A stretch of DNA of 64,000 bases. Source: Rudanella paleaurantiibacter (GTDB taxonomy: Bacteria; Bacteroidota; Bacteroidia; Cytophagales; Spirosomataceae). Both the position numbers and the translations under genes were made by a program. How positions within the stretch are numbered: position 1 is the stretch's first letter; each line of letters starts with the position of its first letter. This document shows positions 1 to 8,833 of the stretch, piece after piece. The stretch covers positions 62,001-126,000 of the forward strand of contig NZ_WELI01000008.1 in the NCBI RefSeq assembly GCF_009184635.1, written 5' to 3'. Below the pieces are notes generated by a model that saw only the letters and a list, made by a program, of their open reading frames with translations, was not told the origin of the DNA and searched no databases.

Positions 1-1450
1 AGGCCTCGCGGAGGTTGGCCACCTCGGCCGTACCGAAACGGTGCGTGTTCAGATACCGTTTGAGCGACGCAAAAAAGGCTTCATCGCCCACCACCTTGCG
101 GAGCAGATGCAGCACGAGCCCCCCTTTCTGGTACGAGTGGGCGTCGAACATATCTTCGCGGTCGGCATGGCGGTACCGAATGAGGGGCTCTTGCTTGGTT
201 TCGGCCTCCGATAGATACTGGAACAAATCAGACTGTCGCTGCAGCTCGGCCTCGTCGGGGCCTTTGGCGTGTTCGAACCACAGGTACTCGGCGTAAGTTG
301 CAAAGGCTTCGTTGAGGGGCAGGTTAGCCCACGACTCGCAGGTGACCAGATCGCCAAACCAGTGGTGTGCCAGTTCGTGTGCGATCACGGCATCCGAGTT
401 TTCGTCAACCAGTTGCCGGGCGTCCATCTGTACGGCTTCGTTGTGAACGGTGGCGGTGGTATTTTCCATAGCTCCGCTCACAAAATCGCGCACCACCATT
501 TGGCTGTATTTGTGCCATACATACGGCACCCCAAACACCTGTTCGAAAAAGCGAATCATGGCCGGGGTACGCCCAAAAATTCCCCGGGCGTTTTTTTCAT
601 AAGCCGGTTCTACGTAATAGCTCACTTCCAGCCCCTTGCGGTCGGCGGTGGGGGGGAGAGAGTCGCGGACGTAGGCAAAATCGCCCACGCCCACCATAGC
701 CAGATACGGCGCGTGGGGCAGGGTTTGAACCCAGCGGTCTGTACGGGTGCCGTCGGGGTTGCGGGTTTGCGAAACAAGCTGCCCGTTCGACAGGGTCCGG
801 TAGCGGCTCTCGACCGTCAGCCGAAAATCCTGCGTCATTTTCTCATTCGGCGTGTCGACCGTCGGAAACCAGCACGAATTGGCCTCCGTTTCGCCCTGTG
901 TCCAGATCTGCCGTGGTACACCGGGTTGCTTGCCGTCGGGATTGATAAAATACAGCCCTTTGTCGTCGGAGGTAGCCCCGGCTGTGCTGCTGCGTTCGGT
1001 CGGGCCGCGTTCGGTTTTAGGCAGTTCGTTCGGTCGGGCTGTGTATGTAATCCGAATCGCAAACGATTCCGTGCGGGTATAGGTGCGCGGTAGCTTCACC
1101 CGGAGCACGCGGCCATCCGTGTACGCGTAGGAGAGGGGCGTAGTGGTGGGTTTGGCCCGGTTGGTGTCGATTAAGGCAACGCTGCTAATCAGGAATCCTT
1201 TGGCGTCGATAGCCACCGAGTCCTGCGGATAAAACCACGGTTTGAACCAGAGCGTAGCGGTGCCGGCTGCCTGTTGCTTCGTCCAGTCGAAACGAAGGTC
1301 GAGGTCGGTGTGGAGCAGGTCACAGGCTAAGGTTCGGCTGGGGTTGTAGGGGCCAAACCGGGTTTGATAAAAGGCCGAACGGACCGTGTCGGTCTGAGCC
1401 GAAACAAGCCACGGGGCCAACAGCAGCAGAGAGGTAAGAAGTGCGCGCAA
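1..1450 (-). CDS. M1 family metallopeptidase (aminopeptidase N-like), C-terminus cut by window edge
   Basis: Zinc aminopeptidase of the M1 (gluzincin) family, probably periplasmic or exported. About 483 residues are visible. The frame shows the exopeptidase motif SGAMEN (near residue 322) and the zinc motif HELAHHWFGD followed by the downstream glutamate in NEAFATYAEY (near residue 357-380), the family signature HExxH-x18-E. The N-terminus RALLTSLLLLLAPWLVSAQ reads as a signal peptide. No ATG lies in the frame upstream of it, so I chose the TTG at 1450; this start is uncertain. The protein continues past position 1, where the C-terminal helical part is expected. Family and catalytic motifs are clear; substrate is unknown. 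Confidence 0.9.
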   Translation of the reverse strand, partial: MRALLTSLLLLAPWLVSAQTDTVRSAFYQTRFGPYNPSRTLACDLLHTDLDLRFDWTKQQAAGTATLWFKPWFYPQDSVAIDAKGFLISSVALIDTNRAKPTTTPLSYAYTDGRVLRVKLPRTYTRTESFAIRITYTARPNELPKTERGPTERSSTAGATSDDKGLYFINPDGKQPGVPRQIWTQGETEANSCWFPTVDTPNEKMTQDFRLTVESRYRTLSNGQLVSQTRNPDGTRTDRWVQTLPHAPYLAMVGVGDFAYVRDSLPPTADRKGLEVSYYVEPAYEKNARGIFGRTPAMIRFFEQVFGVPYVWHKYSQMVVRDFVSGAMENTTATVHNEAVQMDARQLVDENSDAVIAHELAHHWFGDLVTCESWANLPLNEAFATYAEYLWFEHAKGPDEAELQRQSDLFQYLSEAETKQEPLIRYRHADREDMFDAHSYQKGGLVLHLLRKVVGDEAFFASLKRYLNTHRFGTAEVANLREA

Positions 1451-1550
1451 GAGGAGATTCGTAAAATAAACGTTAAAGATAGACCTGGTGTCGGACAAGT
1501 TGGTAAGCGATCACATCTTTATCGACTCTGTACGTACCAGGACAAAATTG

Positions 1551-1710
1551 AATGGATAATGTACAGTGTACAATGGGTAATGAATTGTCTGATAATCAGT
1601 GGTATAACCTATTGCGTATTCTTCAGTACTGGACATTCGGACTTCAGACACTGGACGTTAGACTTACTACCTTTAGAGGTAGGTCTAACGTCTAATGTCC
1701 AACATCTAAT
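1551..1710. repeat. Degenerate 7-bp-period repeats with inverted arms
   Basis: The 344-base gap between the peptidase and the AraC gene (1451-1794) has no gene. It holds a run of five heptads at 1551-1585 (AATGGAT, AATGTAC, AGTGTAC, AATGGGT, AATGAAT). A second run at 1630-1664 follows (TGGACAT, TCGGACT, TCAGACA, CTGGACG, TTAGACT). A complementary run at 1683-1710 (GTCTAAC, GTCTAAT, GTCCAAC, ATCTAAT) can fold back on the second run as an imperfect hairpin. The 7-bp period is directly visible; its role is unknown. Confidence 0.75.
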
Positions 1711-1794
1711 GGCCGGTACTGCGTGTGTATTATTCCTTGTGCATTCACGTAGTAACAAACAATAAAGTTATAATTTGGTCGGAAATCCAGTTCT

Positions 1795-2652
1795 ATGCTA
1801 CCCGTTTACCAGCTTCAATCGTTTCCCCGGCACCACCCCGATACTCCGTTTTACATGACCCGGCTCGAACGGCTGGTTCAGGAAGTGCAGGGCATTGAGA
1901 AACCCCACGGCCACACGTTTTATCTGGTCATGTGGATTAGTCAGGGCAGCGGTACGCATACCATCGACTTCCGAACATACGAGGTGGCACCCCGGCAGTT
2001 GTATTTTCTGACGCCGGGCCAGATTCACAGTTGGGCTCTCTCGGCCGATGCCCGCGGCTACAACCTGTTTTTCGAGGCCAGTTTTTTCAAAGGTCGGTTT
2101 GGCAACCGGCTGCATCAGTATCCGTTTTACCATTCGCATCAGCACCAGCCCCTGCTGTCCGACATTCCCGAGTCTGATTTGTTTCAGAACGTGTTCGATT
2201 ACGCTTTCGATGAGTACGAGGGCGGGCAACCACATCGCCCCGATGTGTTTTTGTCGTTTGTACACATTCTGCTCGAAAAGGCCAGTCGGCTGTATCGGGA
2301 GCAGCAACCGGGTGTGGATACCCAGCTATACGACCGGCTCCGGAAGTACGAAGAGTTGCTCGAAAAGCAGTTTCTGACCGTGCGTGAGGTGCGTCAGTAC
2401 GCCGATCAGATGAACCTTTCGCCCAACTACCTCAATCATATCTGTCGGCAAATTGTGGGTAAAACGGCCAGTCAGTTGTGGCAGGAGCGGCTACTGATCG
2501 AGGCCCAGCGGTTGCTCACCCATACGGCCGAATCGATCAAGGAAATTGCGTTTGGGCTTGGTTTCGACGACCCATCGTACTTTGTGCGGTTCTTTCGGAA
2601 AATGACCGGGCGCACACCGGCCGACTTCCGGGAATCGGGTGGTAATCGTTGA
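1795..2652 (+). CDS. AraC family transcriptional regulator
   Basis: A 285-residue transcription regulator. The N-terminal part (about 1-160) is a cupin-like sensor region with the segment FYLVMWISQGSGTHTIDF. The C-terminal about 100 residues form the double helix-turn-helix typical of AraC/XylS (LTVREVRQYADQMNLSPNYL, then ESIKEIAFGLGFDDPSYFVR and FFRKMTGRTPADFRES). It stands alone, convergent with nothing close, and its target is not indicated by the neighbours. The start at ATG 1795 gives a normal family length. DNA-binding role is known for the family; the ligand is unknown. Confidence 0.9.
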   Translation: MLPVYQLQSFPRHHPDTPFYMTRLERLVQEVQGIEKPHGHTFYLVMWISQGSGTHTIDFRTYEVAPRQLYFLTPGQIHSWALSADARGYNLFFEASFFKGRFGNRLHQYPFYHSHQHQPLLSDIPESDLFQNVFDYAFDEYEGGQPHRPDVFLSFVHILLEKASRLYREQQPGVDTQLYDRLRKYEELLEKQFLTVREVRQYADQMNLSPNYLNHICRQIVGKTASQLWQERLLIEAQRLLTHTAESIKEIAFGLGFDDPSYFVRFFRKMTGRTPADFRESGGNR

Positions 2653-2680
2653 TTTGTACCATAGTGTGGGTGGTTTGTGG

Positions 2681-2711
2681 TTGGCTGGCCCAGGGGGCAT
2701 TCGTACCTTTG
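2681..2711 (+). promoter_or_regulatory. Bacteroidota-type promoter for the DUF983 gene
   Basis: A TTG at 2681 and the box TACCTTTG at 2704-2711 are separated by 20 bases. This matches the Bacteroidota consensus (TTTG, 17-23 bases, TAnnTTTG). It supports using the ATG at 2773 rather than the in-frame start at 2677, which lies upstream of the promoter. Confidence 0.6.
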
Positions 2712-2772
2712 TAAGGCCAAATCGCCCGCTTTTGTCGCGCACGTGCCGACCCGCCGGGTGGTGGCTTACGCT

Positions 2773-3141
2773 ATGAGAAACAGCCGATTGTATGCCATAT
2801 TGTTCAATAAATGTCCCCGTTGCCACGAGGGCGATTTCTTCGTAACCGGGAGTGCATTCAGCCGTAATTTCGACAAAATGCACGAGCGTTGCCCGCATTG
2901 CGACGAGAACCTCATTCCCGAACCGGGCTTTTATTGGGGCTCCATGTTTGTAAGTTACGCGTTCTACACCGCTTACGCCCTCATTACATTCTGGATACTC
3001 GTAACGGGCCTGAACCTGGATCTGGATTACTACCTCGTTGGGCTTATTCCAACGCTTCTGTTGCTGACACCGTATTTTTTCAGATTGGCACGCCGTACCT
3101 GGCTGTCTATTTTTATCAAGCCTCGGCCCCACTCGGCCTGA
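2773..3141 (+). CDS. DUF983 family membrane protein
   Basis: A 122-residue protein of the DUF983 family. It has two CxxC knuckles near the N-terminus (CPRCHEGDFF and CPHCDENL), which are probably zinc-binding, followed by two membrane segments (SMFVSYAFYTAYALITFWIL and YLVGLIPTLLLLTPYFF). An upstream in-frame start at 2677 exists, but the visible promoter box at 2704-2711 lies inside that extension, and homologues begin at the RNSRLYAILFNKCPRC segment. No function is established for the family. Confidence 0.85.
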   Translation: MRNSRLYAILFNKCPRCHEGDFFVTGSAFSRNFDKMHERCPHCDENLIPEPGFYWGSMFVSYAFYTAYALITFWILVTGLNLDLDYYLVGLIPTLLLLTPYFFRLARRTWLSIFIKPRPHSA

Positions 3142-3215
3142 GGTGTATCTACAAAAGCGATTAAATAACGTGAGTTATGGATAATGCATATTGCAAATAT
3201 CTTTTCCACAGTTAG

Positions 3216-3309
3216 TTGCTGGCGCACAGGGCTTCGACAGGCTCAGCCTGACCACAAATTTGTGAGCCGCCTGTCAGGCTGAGCTTGTCGAAGCCCTGTG
3301 CGCCAGCAA
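3216..3309. repeat. 94-bp inverted repeat, near-perfect 39-bp arms
   Basis: The arms contain GGCTTCGACAGGCTCAGCCT on the left and its reverse complement with one mismatch (GACAGG against GACAAG) on the right, extended outwards by TTGCTGGCGCACAG. The spacer is only about 16 bases. The core resembles a dispersed intergenic palindrome I remember from many bacterial genomes (CTTCGACAAGCTCAGCCTGA). It lies between convergent genes but has no T-run, so it is more likely a repeat element than a terminator. Confidence 0.75.
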
Positions 3310-3331
3310 TGTTCCGCAACTCACGTTAAAT

Positions 3332-3370
3332 AGCAAGGCCCCCGGCAAACCAGTTGCCGGGGGCCTTGCT
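3332..3370. terminator. Bidirectional terminator hairpin
   Basis: A perfect 17-bp stem (AGCAAGGCCCCCGGCAA and complement) with a 5-base loop sits between the convergent DUF983 and NIPSNAP genes. It is GC-rich; only short T/A runs flank it. Confidence 0.7.
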
Positions 3371-3386
3371 GCGTATAGAACAGGGG

Positions 3387-4190
3387 TTATTTCATGGGTG
3401 AGTAATCGGTCGGTACCAGATACAGCGACTCAACCTTGCTCGTGATCGGGCCTTCTTTCTCCGAATCACCTTTCGCCTTCAACCACTTGGGGTCTTTCCG
3501 GAAAGCGTCGAATGAAGCTTTACCCGCGGCTTCGCTCTCGTGAGCGAGGAAATACACGAGCCGGGGCTGCCCATTGGCGTCGGGCGCGGTGGGCTCCGTT
3601 GTCAGGAAATAAGCCACGTTGGTCATGCCGTGCTTTTTGAAAAGCTTTAGGGTATGGTTGCGGAACCGGTCGAGCAGGTTGGGCATTTTGCCGGGCGCGG
3701 CCGTGTAGGTACGCATCTCAAAGGTCCGCACGGGCGACTTGGCCTTTACGCTCACCTTGGGCGAAAAGTCGGTTTCTTTCATAAAAATCTGGTCGACTTT
3801 AGCCACGAGTTTGCCTCTGGCTTCCGTCTTAGCGACTACCTCTTTCCAGGCGGGGTCGCTGCCAAACGCTTTCCACGACGCATCGCGGGCGGCCTTATCG
3901 GGGTAGGCCAGAATGTACACCAACTGTTTGTTGGTGGTATCGGTAGGGGTCCAGTAGCCGATATTTTCCATGCCGTGTTTTTCAAACAGCTTGGTGGTGT
4001 ACTGCCGGAACCGGTCGACGATTTCGGCGTACTTACCCGGTGTTGGGTAGTAAATCCGAATTTCGTACAGTCGGTCAGAGGGCTTAGCGGTTGGCTCACC
4101 GTCCCGGTTTGGTCGGGCCGCATTCGGTCGGGCTGATACTGTCAGAGCCGCGAGCAAAAACAAAGCAACGAAAGTAGTAAAACGAAGCAT
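3387..4190 (-). CDS. Exported NIPSNAP family protein, two tandem domains
   Basis: A 267-residue protein with a signal peptide (MLRFTTFVALFLLAALTVSA). Two alpha-beta NIPSNAP domains follow. The first starts at YEIRIYYPTPGKYAEIVDRF (about residue 42), the second at FEMRTYTAAPGKMPNLLDRF (about residue 158). Each contains the FEKHGM / FKKHGM segment and a VYILAYPD / VYFLAHES strand. NIPSNAP domains are dimeric ferredoxin-like folds; in Bacteroidota such exported proteins often lie near carbohydrate genes. No biochemical role can be assigned here. It is separated from the operon upstream by about 64 bases. Confidence 0.88.
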   Translation of the reverse strand: MLRFTTFVALFLLAALTVSARPNAARPNRDGEPTAKPSDRLYEIRIYYPTPGKYAEIVDRFRQYTTKLFEKHGMENIGYWTPTDTTNKQLVYILAYPDKAARDASWKAFGSDPAWKEVVAKTEARGKLVAKVDQIFMKETDFSPKVSVKAKSPVRTFEMRTYTAAPGKMPNLLDRFRNHTLKLFKKHGMTNVAYFLTTEPTAPDANGQPRLVYFLAHESEAAGKASFDAFRKDPKWLKAKGDSEKEGPITSKVESLYLVPTDYSPMK

Positions 4191-4254
4191 GAGGGGTAAA
4201 ATGCTGTTAAAGCGAATGAGTCGAAAATCTGCCTTGCCCGGCGTGTGAGGTAAT

Positions 4255-7200
4255 TTAACGAGTAACGAATACCCGGGTATTTACCTTACCTGATGCTGTG
4301 CCTAGCATTATCATGTAAATGCCGGGTGGCCAGTTATCTACTGAGAAGGACTCAGTTTGTGGAGTTCCGGTACCTTTACGGTTCATGCGAAACAAAGCCT
4401 GACCACTCATGGAGACAATGTGTATGGTGGCTGTTTCGCGAGCAGGTGCAATCCACTTTAGTGTGGCCTGGGTGGTAATAGGATTCGGGTAAGCCTGAAT
4501 GGTAAGCCCCGGCTTAAACGGCGTATCATCGGTGGCCAGTGGGGTTAAAACTGTCAATCGGTACGCATTGCCTACATCACCTATACCGCAATCGTTTTGT
4601 AAGGAGCGCAGACTGTATGTGGTGCTGGCTGTGGGTTTTTCCCAAACAATGAATGGGTTGTTTGAGGTTGTTATGGCTTTCCCATTCCACAAAACTAAGT
4701 TATAAGGGGCATCACCAGTAAAACGAATTCGGATGGCTGTACTATCATAAAGTGTCACGATGGAGTCGCCTGATAGAGTTGCCCGTGCGGGCACCGACAC
4801 GCGAACTTCTAACCGACTGAGTGGGCTTTCGCAGTCATTCACTACCTGTTTGACATAATAATTGAAAATACCGGTTGCATTTGGCGAAAAGCTAATCTGG
4901 TCACGGGCTGTGCCGCTACCATCAGGAGTATTGTACCAACGAAGACCGACACCTGTAGCTGCCAGATTTTGAGTTGCCGTGCCAAGACATAGTTTTAACG
5001 GTGATTCTACAATTGGGGCAACCGGCTGAGGTCGTATGGTTACCTGAATGGTTGATGGTGAGCTGAGGCAGCTTCCTATCTGCTGTCGTACTTGATACGT
5101 AAGTGTACCAGCCGTCGAATTGGGTGGCATAGGTGCTGTGCTACTGGTTCCGGTGATACCCGGCCCGCTCCACTGTAAGCCTACTCCACTTGCCCGCAGG
5201 GGAGTGGATACGCTGTTTTGGCAGATAAACTGATTGGTGACCACATCGGGTGGGTTTGGCTGAGCCAGCACTTGTGCATCGACCTGGGTACGGGGGCTTT
5301 CGCAGCCAGTGCTAACGGAAACCTGTGACACGTAGTAGGTCAATGTTCCGACACGACTGGTGTTTGGGCTTGGCGAGTCGGTGGTAAAGGTGCCACCTGT
5401 GGCCTGCTGATACCAACGTAAGCCAGTCCCGGATGCTGTAAGAGACCGGGGAGAATCGTTTAAACAATATAAGACAGGATTGGCGGCAACAGACGGGCGG
5501 TCGGGAGCCTTAACAACCGTTTGCTGAAGCCGGGCTCGGTTGCTTTCGCATCCATTAATAATCTGACTTACGTAGTACAGTTCGACTCCTTCAGTGCTTG
5601 TTCGTGGAGTCGGGGCCTGAGTGCTTCCAACTCCGCCAGTTTCGTTGGGGTACCAGCGAAAATTCTGGCCTGTAACAGCCGCGGATAGAACGGTTCCCGA
5701 AACTTGAGCAAATTGACATACAGAGGCTGGTGTAGAAACCGCAGGAGCAGCCGGTGGTGCCGTGATGGTAACTACGATTGCGGTTAAATCAGATGCGCAA
5801 CCGTTCTGATTCTGAGAGACATAAAATGTCTGATTACCTATAGTTCCTGTATTAGGAACTGGTGCATTGGAGCCAAGGCTTTGTTGGCTTGCGGTATACC
5901 ACTGAAGGCCAACGCCTTGAGCCGTTAGCGCCGACGCGCCCCCATTTTGGCAGTAAGTGACCGGTGTGGAAACTACGGGGGCGGATGACTTACTGTTTGC
6001 GATAACACGAATCAGCGCACTACTACTCGGACAGCCATTAACCGTTTGGGTGACGCGGTAACTACTTGATCGGTCATTGGGGGGGATTGGTGCTGTATTC
6101 CCAAAGGATTGCCCCGTATCGTCAGCACTAAACCATTGTAGGTTAGAGCCTATGGCCGTGATTGTTGGTGGTGTACTGCCTATACAGAAGCCATAATCAG
6201 TTACCGACGGGGGGGATGGTCGGGTAAATACCAGATCGGCCGTGGCACTGGGAGGCAAGTTGCTGTCTGATACAATACGTAGCTTGTAGCCGGTTCCGGG
6301 GGCGTCATTTCCGGGGGTAACTCCGGTCAGTGGACTACTTGTACTCGAGGCTATTTCACGTGGATTGGCAAAACTTCCTGATGCGTCAGAGAGCTGAAGT
6401 CTGTAGCGTGTCCCCGTAGCGACATTGCCACTAACGGCAAAGCTGACAGATAGGGTATTTCCAGGACAGGTATTGGGGTGACTGACTCCGGTAATTGCCA
6501 AGGCTAACCTCGATACACGAATCTGGGAAGATCCGCTGACAGTACCTGCACCACAATAACCACTAAATGATAAAAGCCGTGACGTACTAAACAGATAGTC
6601 GCTTGTTGGGTAAATGGGTAGTAGTACCGTGTTGTTTGTTGTGTTTGTGACTGTCTGGATCCCGTTTCTTAAATCATTGTAGCTGTACGACCATGGCCCT
6701 TGCCCGGAAAACGTTAATCGAATGCTTGCGGCCTCTCCTTCATTAATATTAGTGGTGCCGTCGGAGATAATAGCAGACGGTTGACTTGCCACTACAAATA
6801 GATTACTTAGGCTGGCATTGGTTGTAGCAGTTGCGTGCAGAATGGCCAGTTTATAGCGGCCCACCGGGAGCGAGTTGAGGAGCGTTGTGGAGGCAAGCAT
6901 CGCTTTTGCCGTGCCGGTAGTAGATGTATACACTCCCTGATTCGGAATTAGTCGAACAGGGTTTATGGCCGAAGTAGCATTTTCGGAATAGACACCAATG
7001 GTGTAATTCTGCGTTTGTAATCCATTATCAGTAGCAGTCCAGGTAAGTTCGATAGAGCTACTATATCCTGCACAGATAGTATGGGGGGTAATATTTGTGA
7101 TGACGGTGTTGATAGTACCCAAGGAGGGTTGAACCTGAAAGGCGGCACTGTTAGTCCCGGTAATGGTTGTTGGTAAGCCCGTTGATGCTACCCGTACTCG

Positions 7201-7812
7201 GTATGTGCCGGCGGCCAGATTGGCAGGCAAAGAAGCCGAAATAGAACGTAGGTCGCCTGAACTATATGTGGCTGGTTCCCGACTGGTGTAAGCCGGGTTT
7301 GAACTTAGGTTCTGTATGAAATTACCATTGGCGTCGAGCAACTGAACCTGAAAGCCGAGCCCTATCGGAAAAGTCCCTACCCCTGTACTGAAAAAGACGG
7401 GGAGTGTAGAGCCTGGTGATACTGAGCCTGTAACGGAAAGTTGTGTGGTTATAGGCAGTGTCCGAACCGTGATATTGACGGAGCCGGTTACAGTACCTGA
7501 AAAGTTCAGAATTTTGGTTCGGTCGATGACCGTGCTACCGGTTGGTCGAATATTAAAATAGCCAGTTCCGGAAACAGTTTTCGTAATATTCTCGCCCGGT
7601 GAGAAAATCTGGAACGACCGGGTCCCGCTCCCCCCAAACAGGGCGTAAATGGCCACATCTCCAACCTGGTTGCCCACTTGAAAAACATTGCCTGTAGACC
7701 ACGTTTCGGGTGGTGTATCCGGAGGGCCATACAAAATAGATAAGGAGAGGGGTTGGGCTTGCAGAAAGGAACAGACCAAGAGAAATCCGGAAAGAAGTAG
7801 AATACGTCTCAT
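4255..7812 (-). CDS. Large T9SS-secreted protein with repeated Ig-like domains
   Basis: An 1185-residue exported protein. It has a signal peptide (ILLLSGFLLVCSFLQAQPLS). Repeated about 85-residue Ig-like modules run from about residue 540 to 1000, each with a conserved pattern (cysteine, then LRWY or LQWY, then a stretch ending YYVSQ). The C-terminal about 80 residues are a type A T9SS sorting domain (IQAYPNPITTQATLKW ... PPGIYMIML ... NTRVFVTR), so it is predicted to leave through the type IX secretion system and be anchored or released at the cell surface. It is the last gene of the minus-strand operon starting at 15031, 46 bases after its neighbour. Likely an adhesin or surface-layer component. 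Confidence 0.88.
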   Translation of the reverse strand: MRRILLLSGFLLVCSFLQAQPLSLSILYGPPDTPPETWSTGNVFQVGNQVGDVAIYALFGGSGTRSFQIFSPGENITKTVSGTGYFNIRPTGSTVIDRTKILNFSGTVTGSVNITVRTLPITTQLSVTGSVSPGSTLPVFFSTGVGTFPIGLGFQVQLLDANGNFIQNLSSNPAYTSREPATYSSGDLRSISASLPANLAAGTYRVRVASTGLPTTITGTNSAAFQVQPSLGTINTVITNITPHTICAGYSSSIELTWTATDNGLQTQNYTIGVYSENATSAINPVRLIPNQGVYTSTTGTAKAMLASTTLLNSLPVGRYKLAILHATATTNASLSNLFVVASQPSAIISDGTTNINEGEAASIRLTFSGQGPWSYSYNDLRNGIQTVTNTTNNTVLLPIYPTSDYLFSTSRLLSFSGYCGAGTVSGSSQIRVSRLALAITGVSHPNTCPGNTLSVSFAVSGNVATGTRYRLQLSDASGSFANPREIASSTSSPLTGVTPGNDAPGTGYKLRIVSDSNLPPSATADLVFTRPSPPSVTDYGFCIGSTPPTITAIGSNLQWFSADDTGQSFGNTAPIPPNDRSSSYRVTQTVNGCPSSSALIRVIANSKSSAPVVSTPVTYCQNGGASALTAQGVGLQWYTASQQSLGSNAPVPNTGTIGNQTFYVSQNQNGCASDLTAIVVTITAPPAAPAVSTPASVCQFAQVSGTVLSAAVTGQNFRWYPNETGGVGSTQAPTPRTSTEGVELYYVSQIINGCESNRARLQQTVVKAPDRPSVAANPVLYCLNDSPRSLTASGTGLRWYQQATGGTFTTDSPSPNTSRVGTLTYYVSQVSVSTGCESPRTQVDAQVLAQPNPPDVVTNQFICQNSVSTPLRASGVGLQWSGPGITGTSSTAPMPPNSTAGTLTYQVRQQIGSCLSSPSTIQVTIRPQPVAPIVESPLKLCLGTATQNLAATGVGLRWYNTPDGSGTARDQISFSPNATGIFNYYVKQVVNDCESPLSRLEVRVSVPARATLSGDSIVTLYDSTAIRIRFTGDAPYNLVLWNGKAITTSNNPFIVWEKPTASTTYSLRSLQNDCGIGDVGNAYRLTVLTPLATDDTPFKPGLTIQAYPNPITTQATLKWIAPARETATIHIVSMSGQALFRMNRKGTGTPQTESFSVDNWPPGIYMIMLGTASGKVNTRVFVTR

Positions 7813-7858
7813 GAGTCGAGTTGAGATAAATAGTGTGAAAATCAGTCAAAGGCAGGTA

Positions 7859-8833
7859 CTACTTATTCGCTTGCTGCTTCTGACGTTTGTGGGCTTTGAG
7901 CAGTTTACCTATACCAGTTACCAGTAAGCCTACGCCGGTAGCTCCGGCACCGTACACGGCATAGCTATTTGATCCAGAAAAAGAGGTAAAACTCAACGGG
8001 GTTAGGGGGCTTCCTGTAGGTTGGAGCGATAGTTCACGCCATTGCTCGTATTCGGCGTTTAAGACATCTACCTTTCCTGTATACGTTTTATAGTCGGTCT
8101 GAAGGCGGGAGTGAATCAAGTACCCACCTGCTAAGCTAACCACCCCGCCGGCTATCAGAAGCCACCCTTGCCGTTGGTAGCGTGGATTAGGCGGTGGGGG
8201 ACCTGAAACCGTTGTCGGTTGTGTAACCGGGGTAGGGGGCTGTGGGGGTGGAGTTACAGATGGCGCAAACGCTAGTCTTGTAATCATCACAGACCAGCCT
8301 TTACCAACCCGCTCGGCCCGAAATTCGGCTACTCGTCGGGTTGGCTGATAGGGCTTTGCTATCTGGTTATGCTGACTTTTAAACGTCGATACAAAGTAAA
8401 CTTGTAGATAGGGAACAGCCCCATTTTGAACATTACGGGGAATCACCTCCGTGAAGTCAATACTAAACCCTTCTGTCTTGGTATAAAAGAGGTCTAGATT
8501 GCGTAGATATTTTTCAATAGGCACATCGGCAGGTTTCCCGGCACCGGTGTTTTCAGGGTTGATATCATCCTCAACAATGACCCCATCATTCAGGAAAATC
8601 TGGTTAGCATTGGGCAAAAAACTATTCTTGATCACGGCGTCTCGTTCAAACTCCGACACATCGCTGAAGGTGATGGTATTGAGCAGAGCCCGTAGGTTCT
8701 CAATTTGTTTACGGGCCATATTTCGGATCTCTGCCTGATCGCTTTTCGAGAGGTTAGGTATAGGCTTTGGTTTGGTTTGAGCCATGCCCGCGACGGATGA
8801 GAGCAGTAAAAGGAAAGGTAATAGTTTTCTCAT
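7859..8833 (-). CDS. Exported protein with NTF2-like-looking domain and C-terminal membrane segments
   Basis: I do not recognise a named family. The 324-residue protein has a signal peptide (LLPFLLLLSSVAGMAQ) and an alpha-beta domain (about 35-195). A proline-rich linker (about 200-225, TPPPQPPTPVTQPTTVSGPPPP) follows, then two hydrophobic segments (GWLLIAGGVVSLAGGYLIH and YGAGATGVGLLVTGIGKLL). The alpha-beta domain is similar by eye to the C-terminal domain of the 11146-12426 protein in the same operon: both have a helix with LLNTI / LNVIT, an RD pair, PI-YL-L and a closing W-VM / WQVLL strand. Its start overlaps the preceding gene by 4 bases, so the two are translationally coupled. Confidence 0.7.
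   Translation of the reverse strand: MRKLLPFLLLLSSVAGMAQTKPKPIPNLSKSDQAEIRNMARKQIENLRALLNTITFSDVSEFERDAVIKNSFLPNANQIFLNDGVIVEDDINPENTGAGKPADVPIEKYLRNLDLFYTKTEGFSIDFTEVIPRNVQNGAVPYLQVYFVSTFKSQHNQIAKPYQPTRRVAEFRAERVGKGWSVMITRLAFAPSVTPPPQPPTPVTQPTTVSGPPPPNPRYQRQGWLLIAGGVVSLAGGYLIHSRLQTDYKTYTGKVDVLNAEYEQWRELSLQPTGSPLTPLSFTSFSGSNSYAVYGAGATGVGLLVTGIGKLLKAHKRQKQQANK

Noticed and set aside
269-1093. Plus-strand 274-residue frame at the window start
   Set aside because: Antisense to the M1 peptidase, which has catalytic motifs.
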